A DNA stretch of 8,964 bases, from positions 1 to 8,964 of the forward strand of contig JAEZSM010000199.1 of NCBI GenBank assembly GCA_023421875.1. The letters run 5' to 3'. The notes beneath the pieces are model-generated. The model was not told where the DNA came from. It saw only the letters and a program-made list of their open reading frames with translations, and searched no databases. Below are positions 6,958-8,964 of this stretch, piece after piece; the first letter of the stretch is position 1, and every line of letters starts with the position of its first letter. Origin of the DNA: Spirochaetota bacterium. Its GTDB lineage: Bacteria; Spirochaetota; Spirochaetia; Treponematales; Rectinemataceae. The translations under genes and the position numbers were made by a program.

Positions 6958-7195
6958 CGGTATTGCCCAGAATCCTCACCAGCTCGCTGGCCGTGGATGC
7001 CGCCAGACCGGCTGAGATTTCCCTTTTTTCGCCGATAAAATCCATAAACTTCAGCTTTACCAGCTCGTGGCGCTCGAGAAGGGCATCGAGTTGGGAGACC
7101 AGAGCTTCGCTCGCTCCAGCCTTTCCCAGCTGAATGAGAACAGGTTCCTTGGATGCCAGGGAGCCGAGATAACTTCGCTGCACTGAATTGAGCAT
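6896..7195 (-). CDS. yhbY: YhbY-type CRM-domain RNA-binding protein
   Basis: The 99-residue protein is a complete single CRS1-YhbY (CRM) domain, the usual length for bacterial YhbY, which associates with the pre-50S ribosomal subunit and is thought to assist large-subunit assembly. Family marks in order are QRSYLGSLASKEPVLIQLGKAG (only the GKxG-type loop LGKAG, about residues 22-26, is diagnostic), the helix ALLERHELVKLKF, and the C-terminal strand region LVRILGNTAIFYKPQRDPEKR ending ILLP. ATG at 7193-7195 is chosen because a GGAGG lies five bases upstream and the family homology begins right there; a longer in-frame reading to 7417 would add 74 residues that are simply the other frame of the upstream gene. 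It follows the yggT-like gene by 14 bases, so the two are almost surely co-transcribed. Its last 62 bases overlap the convergent MFS-HEAT gene. Confidence 0.93.
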   Translation of the reverse strand: MLNSVQRSYLGSLASKEPVLIQLGKAGASEALVSQLDALLERHELVKLKFMDFIGEKREISAGLAASTASELVRILGNTAIFYKPQRDPEKRRILLPAD

Positions 7196-7200
7196 AGGGG

Positions 7201-7205
7201 CCTCC
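7201..7205 (-). promoter_or_regulatory. Ribosome binding site of yhbY
   Basis: On the minus strand GGAGG lies five bases before the ATG of yhbY, inside the short gap after the upstream gene's stop codon. It fixes the yhbY start. Confidence 0.85.
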
Positions 7206-7209
7206 AGGA

Positions 7210-7803
7210 TCAGAACGGAAGGGAAAGTAAAAACCTGCTGAGGATGCCGACGAGGGCACCGCCGGCCATGCGTAGCAGGATAAGGGCGACAAGGCCCGTA
7301 AACAGACCCTGCCGGTAATGCACCGCCCTTCCGCGGTAGATTGTTCGGTTTATATGGAATAAAAGGGGATTGAGAATCGCGTCGATAACCATCCAGACAG
7401 GATGGAGGGTGTTCCATCCGGCCATGAAGGCGATACTCCTCAAAAGGGCGCAGGCCAGGAGAAATGAAAGCACAAAAGCGAGGGCCGACCAGGCTGCTCC
7501 CAACAGAAGCCCCAGCACAAAGCCCAGGGAGATCCTTCCGGAATAGGCAAGGGTGGAGAATACCCGGTTGAGCACCGAAAGTACCGCCAAGGCGGCTATG
7601 GGGCTAAAATCGAAACGCTCTGTCCTGAAGAGCTTGATCCGAGAAAACATGCCCAGAAAGGGATCCACAGCCGTGGCGAGGATACGTTCCGCCTTGCCGA
7701 GCCTGATTCCGGGAATCCAGGTCATGAACACCCGCAGAGAACAGAGAAGCATGTAAAGGGAGCTGAGCCCCCCGAGTATCCGCATGACAGTAGTCAGAAC
7801 CAT
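7210..7803 (-). CDS. YggT family membrane protein with two YggT units
   Basis: The 197-residue hydrophobic protein contains two copies of the YggT pattern (short hydrophobic helix, Trp-Ile/Pro turn, then an amphipathic stretch with a Pro and a following Arg). Copy one is around residues 17-60 (LRVFMTWIPGIRLGKAERIL then AVDPFLGMFSRI); copy two is around 127-160 (LHPVWMVIDAILNPLLFHINRTIY). Hydrophobic helices occupy about 10-30, 66-85, 92-125 and 168-195. YggT proteins are poorly defined; some have been linked to osmotic or ion homeostasis and to cell division or envelope processes, and I do not infer a specific role. The start at ATG 7803 gives the longest reading and is placed at the predicted transcription start; ATG 7785 (six codons in) is an alternative. 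No Shine-Dalgarno is seen for either. It is the first gene of a unit with yhbY. Confidence 0.82.
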   Translation of the reverse strand: MVLTTVMRILGGLSSLYMLLCSLRVFMTWIPGIRLGKAERILATAVDPFLGMFSRIKLFRTERFDFSPIAALAVLSVLNRVFSTLAYSGRISLGFVLGLLLGAAWSALAFVLSFLLACALLRSIAFMAGWNTLHPVWMVIDAILNPLLFHINRTIYRGRAVHYRQGLFTGLVALILLRMAGGALVGILSRFLLSLPF

Positions 7804-7809
7804 GGACTA

Positions 7810-7838
7810 ACGATATCCAAACTGGAAAATTTTTACAA
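7810..7838 (-). promoter_or_regulatory. Candidate promoter of the yggT-like/yhbY unit
   Basis: On the minus strand TTGTAA (7838-7833), a 17-bp spacer and TATCGT (7815-7810) form a moderate promoter. The predicted start falls at about 7803-7804, the A of the ATG, which implies a leaderless transcript. Confidence 0.45.
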
Positions 7839-7876
7839 CCGCCCTAGGTTACGGCTTGCCCTTGGGACAAAGCTGC

Positions 7877-7915
7877 CCGGGCCATGCCCGGCGCTGCGCT
7901 CGCCGGCTAAGCGAG
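7877..7915. other. GC-rich hairpins in the divergent intergenic region
   Basis: CCGGGC (7877-7882) and GCCCGG (7886-7891) make a 6-bp stem with a CAT loop, and CTCGC (7899-7903) and GCGAG (7911-7915) a 5-bp stem with a 7-base loop. No T-run follows on either strand. They lie between two divergent promoters in the 184-base gap and may be regulator sites or simply GC-rich chance pairing. Confidence 0.35.
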
Positions 7916-7948
7916 GCTGAACGTAGCGCTGCTTCCTCCTTTTGCCTG

Positions 7949-7957
7949 TGATACAAT
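7949..7957 (+). promoter_or_regulatory. Extended -10 promoter of the DUF72 gene
   Basis: TGATACAAT contains the TG extension and a TACAAT -10 box (7952-7957) with five of six consensus bases. The -35 (CTGCTT at 7929-7934, 17-bp spacer) is poor, as is usual for extended -10 promoters. Transcription would begin near 7964, giving a leader of about 24 bases that contains the Shine-Dalgarno. Confidence 0.65.
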
Positions 7958-7973
7958 AGGGATGACACTTTCT

Positions 7974-7980
7974 GAGGAGG
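7974..7980 (+). promoter_or_regulatory. Strong ribosome binding site of the DUF72 gene
   Basis: GAGGAGG lies seven bases before ATG 7988. It is the best Shine-Dalgarno in the window and fixes the start. Confidence 0.9.
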
Positions 7981-7987
7981 AACTCCG

Positions 7988-8779
7988 ATGGAGAGCGCTG
8001 ATATCCGCATTGGCACATGCGGCTTCTCCTACTCCGAATGGAGGGAAGCCTTCTACCCCAAAGATCTGCGGCAAAGCGAATTTCTGCGCTTCTACTCCCT
8101 GGTGTTTCCCTTTGTGGAGCTAGATTTTTCTTGGTATGCCATGCCCAAGGCCGAACAGCTTCTGGCGATGACCGAACAGACTCCCCCGGACTTTCTTTTC
8201 TCCCTCAAGGCCCACAAAAGCCTGAGCCACGAAATCGGGGAGGACTGGCAGGACTCAGCCGGAAAATTTGCTACTGCCGCCCGAGCCCTGGCGGACAGAG
8301 GACAACTGGCTTCCATCCTCATCCAACTTCCCTACCGCTTTTCCTATACCGCCGAGAACCGCGTCTACCTGGGCGAACTGATAAGCGCCCTGGAGGGTTT
8401 CCCTTTAGTGGTGGAATTCCGCAACGAATTCTGGTACCAGCAGCGAGTCTTCGACGAGCTTTCACGACGCAAGGTCTGCCTGGCCATCATCGACAGGCCC
8501 GATCTGCCAGGCTTGCCGCCGGAATCCCAAATACTGACCACCGACCGGATCTATTACCGCCTGCATGGGCGCAACAGCAATCAATGGTGGAACGGGGACG
8601 CCACATCGCGCTACGACTATGAATACTCCCCCGAAGAGCTCAAAGACAGGGCTCGCATGGTAACAGCCATCGCGCGCAAGGCAAAACAGGTTCTAGTGGC
8701 GTTCAACAATCACGCCAAGGCCAAGGCGGTCAAGAACGCCCGAAGCCTGGAAGGCTACATCAGGGAATTTATGCTCTAG
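7988..8779 (+). CDS. DUF72 (YecE-like) TIM-barrel protein
   Basis: The 263-residue protein is a full-length member of the DUF72/YecE family, a TIM-barrel-like fold whose biochemical role is not established. Family motifs run in order: IRIGTCGFSYSEW (residues 6-18) with FYP (22-24); VELDFSWY (43-50), where the common VEVNSTFY is altered and its Asn is Asp46; FLFSLKAHKSLSH; SILIQLPYRF; LVVEFRNEFWY; ICLAIIDRPD-like CLAIIDRPDLPG; RIYYRLHGRN; YDYEYSPEEL; and near the end VLVAFNNHAKAKAVKNA. The conserved polar residues cluster at the barrel's strand ends, suggesting a ligand or active site, but nothing in the sequence or neighbours reveals the substrate. The protein has no signal peptide or membrane segment, so it is probably cytoplasmic. 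It is transcribed alone, divergently from the yggT-like gene and convergently towards the gene at the right edge. Confidence 0.95.
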   Translation: MESADIRIGTCGFSYSEWREAFYPKDLRQSEFLRFYSLVFPFVELDFSWYAMPKAEQLLAMTEQTPPDFLFSLKAHKSLSHEIGEDWQDSAGKFATAARALADRGQLASILIQLPYRFSYTAENRVYLGELISALEGFPLVVEFRNEFWYQQRVFDELSRRKVCLAIIDRPDLPGLPPESQILTTDRIYYRLHGRNSNQWWNGDATSRYDYEYSPEELKDRARMVTAIARKAKQVLVAFNNHAKAKAVKNARSLEGYIREFML

Positions 8780-8821
8780 GCCGGCGAAGACCCACGAACT
8801 TGTCCTGCAGGCAGAGGCGCG

Positions 8822-8841
8822 CTTTCGTCTCCGGGCGAAAG
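8822..8841. other. Small hairpin in the convergent gap after the DUF72 gene
   Basis: CTTTCG (8822-8827) and CGAAAG (8836-8841) form a 6-bp stem with an 8-base loop in the 77-base gap between two convergent genes. A T-run is missing on both sides, so a terminator role is only a guess. Confidence 0.3.
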
Positions 8842-8856
8842 AAGCCGCAGCAAGGG

Positions 8857-8964
8857 CTAGGCCTTGTCCGGCTCAAGCGGCGCCGCGGCCAGGGCTACAA
8901 GGAAGCTCTCTTTTAAAGAAAATTCTTCCCCTCCCATCATGATGCAGCCCGAGCTGCCCAGCAC
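8857..8964 (-). CDS. C-terminal end of an unidentified protein
   Basis: On the minus strand the frame is open from the right edge of the window for 35 codons and ends in TAG (complement of 8857-8859). The residues begin VLGSSGCIMMGGEEFSLKES and end ALAAAPLEPDKA. The composition looks like coding sequence: a hydrophobic glycine-rich stretch, an acidic amphipathic helix, and a polar Pro-rich tail. I do not recognise the family, and too little is present to name it. It is convergent with the DUF72 gene. Confidence 0.55.
   Translation of the reverse strand: MLGSSGCIMMGGEEFSLKESFLVALAAAPLEPDKA

Noticed and set aside
7196..7417. 74-residue N-terminal extension of YhbY
   Set aside because: It overlaps the yggT-like gene in another frame, is Pro/Arg-rich, and family homology plus a GGAGG place the start at 7195.
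8017..8622. Plus-strand 201-codon frame within the DUF72 gene
   Set aside because: It is an out-of-frame shadow of a full-length DUF72 protein with all family motifs.

Overview
The window reads as an ordinary chromosomal stretch of a fairly GC-rich, probably anaerobic bacterium. The strongest lifestyle clue is the C-terminal part of a single-chain pyruvate:ferredoxin oxidoreductase (NifJ type) at the left edge. Together with a membrane-anchored LuxR-type regulator and a VanZ-like protein, it would fit an anaerobic spirochaete. That assignment rests on general resemblance and is weak. I see no mobile elements, CRISPR arrays, tRNA or rRNA genes, and no obvious horizontally acquired island.

Layout. 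1-925: the nifJ 3' end, a perfect 20-bp palindrome directly after its stop codon, and a textbook intrinsic terminator. 980-1378: a small VanZ-like membrane protein with its own promoter. 1441-4650: a promoter followed by a co-directional group: a membrane-anchored LuxR-type regulator, MazG (nucleotide pyrophosphohydrolase) and a MATE efflux transporter. The MATE gene ends in a hairpin that spans its stop codon. 4670-6957: a promoter practically touching its start codon, then a 756-residue protein that joins a major facilitator (MFS) domain to a long C-terminal domain with HEAT-like helical repeats. 6896-7803 (minus strand): a two-gene unit, a double-YggT membrane protein followed by YhbY, a ribosome-associated RNA-binding protein. 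The 3' end of yhbY overlaps the MFS-HEAT gene tail to tail by 62 bp. 7804-7987: a divergent intergenic region with hairpins and promoters in both directions. 7988-8779: a DUF72/YecE-family TIM-barrel protein with an excellent Shine-Dalgarno. 8857-8964 (minus strand): the last 35 codons of a gene that enters from the right and that I cannot identify.

How the parts relate. There is no single obvious pathway. The genes cover pyruvate oxidation, nucleotide-pool cleaning, drug/metabolite efflux, ribosome assembly and membrane functions. The most distinctive items are the membrane-tethered LuxR protein heading the mazG-MATE cluster, the MFS-HEAT fusion, the convergent coding overlap, and a recurring arrangement in which genes without a Shine-Dalgarno have a -10 element so close to the start codon that their transcripts should be almost leaderless. 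I did not find convincing evidence of a wholly new multi-gene system.
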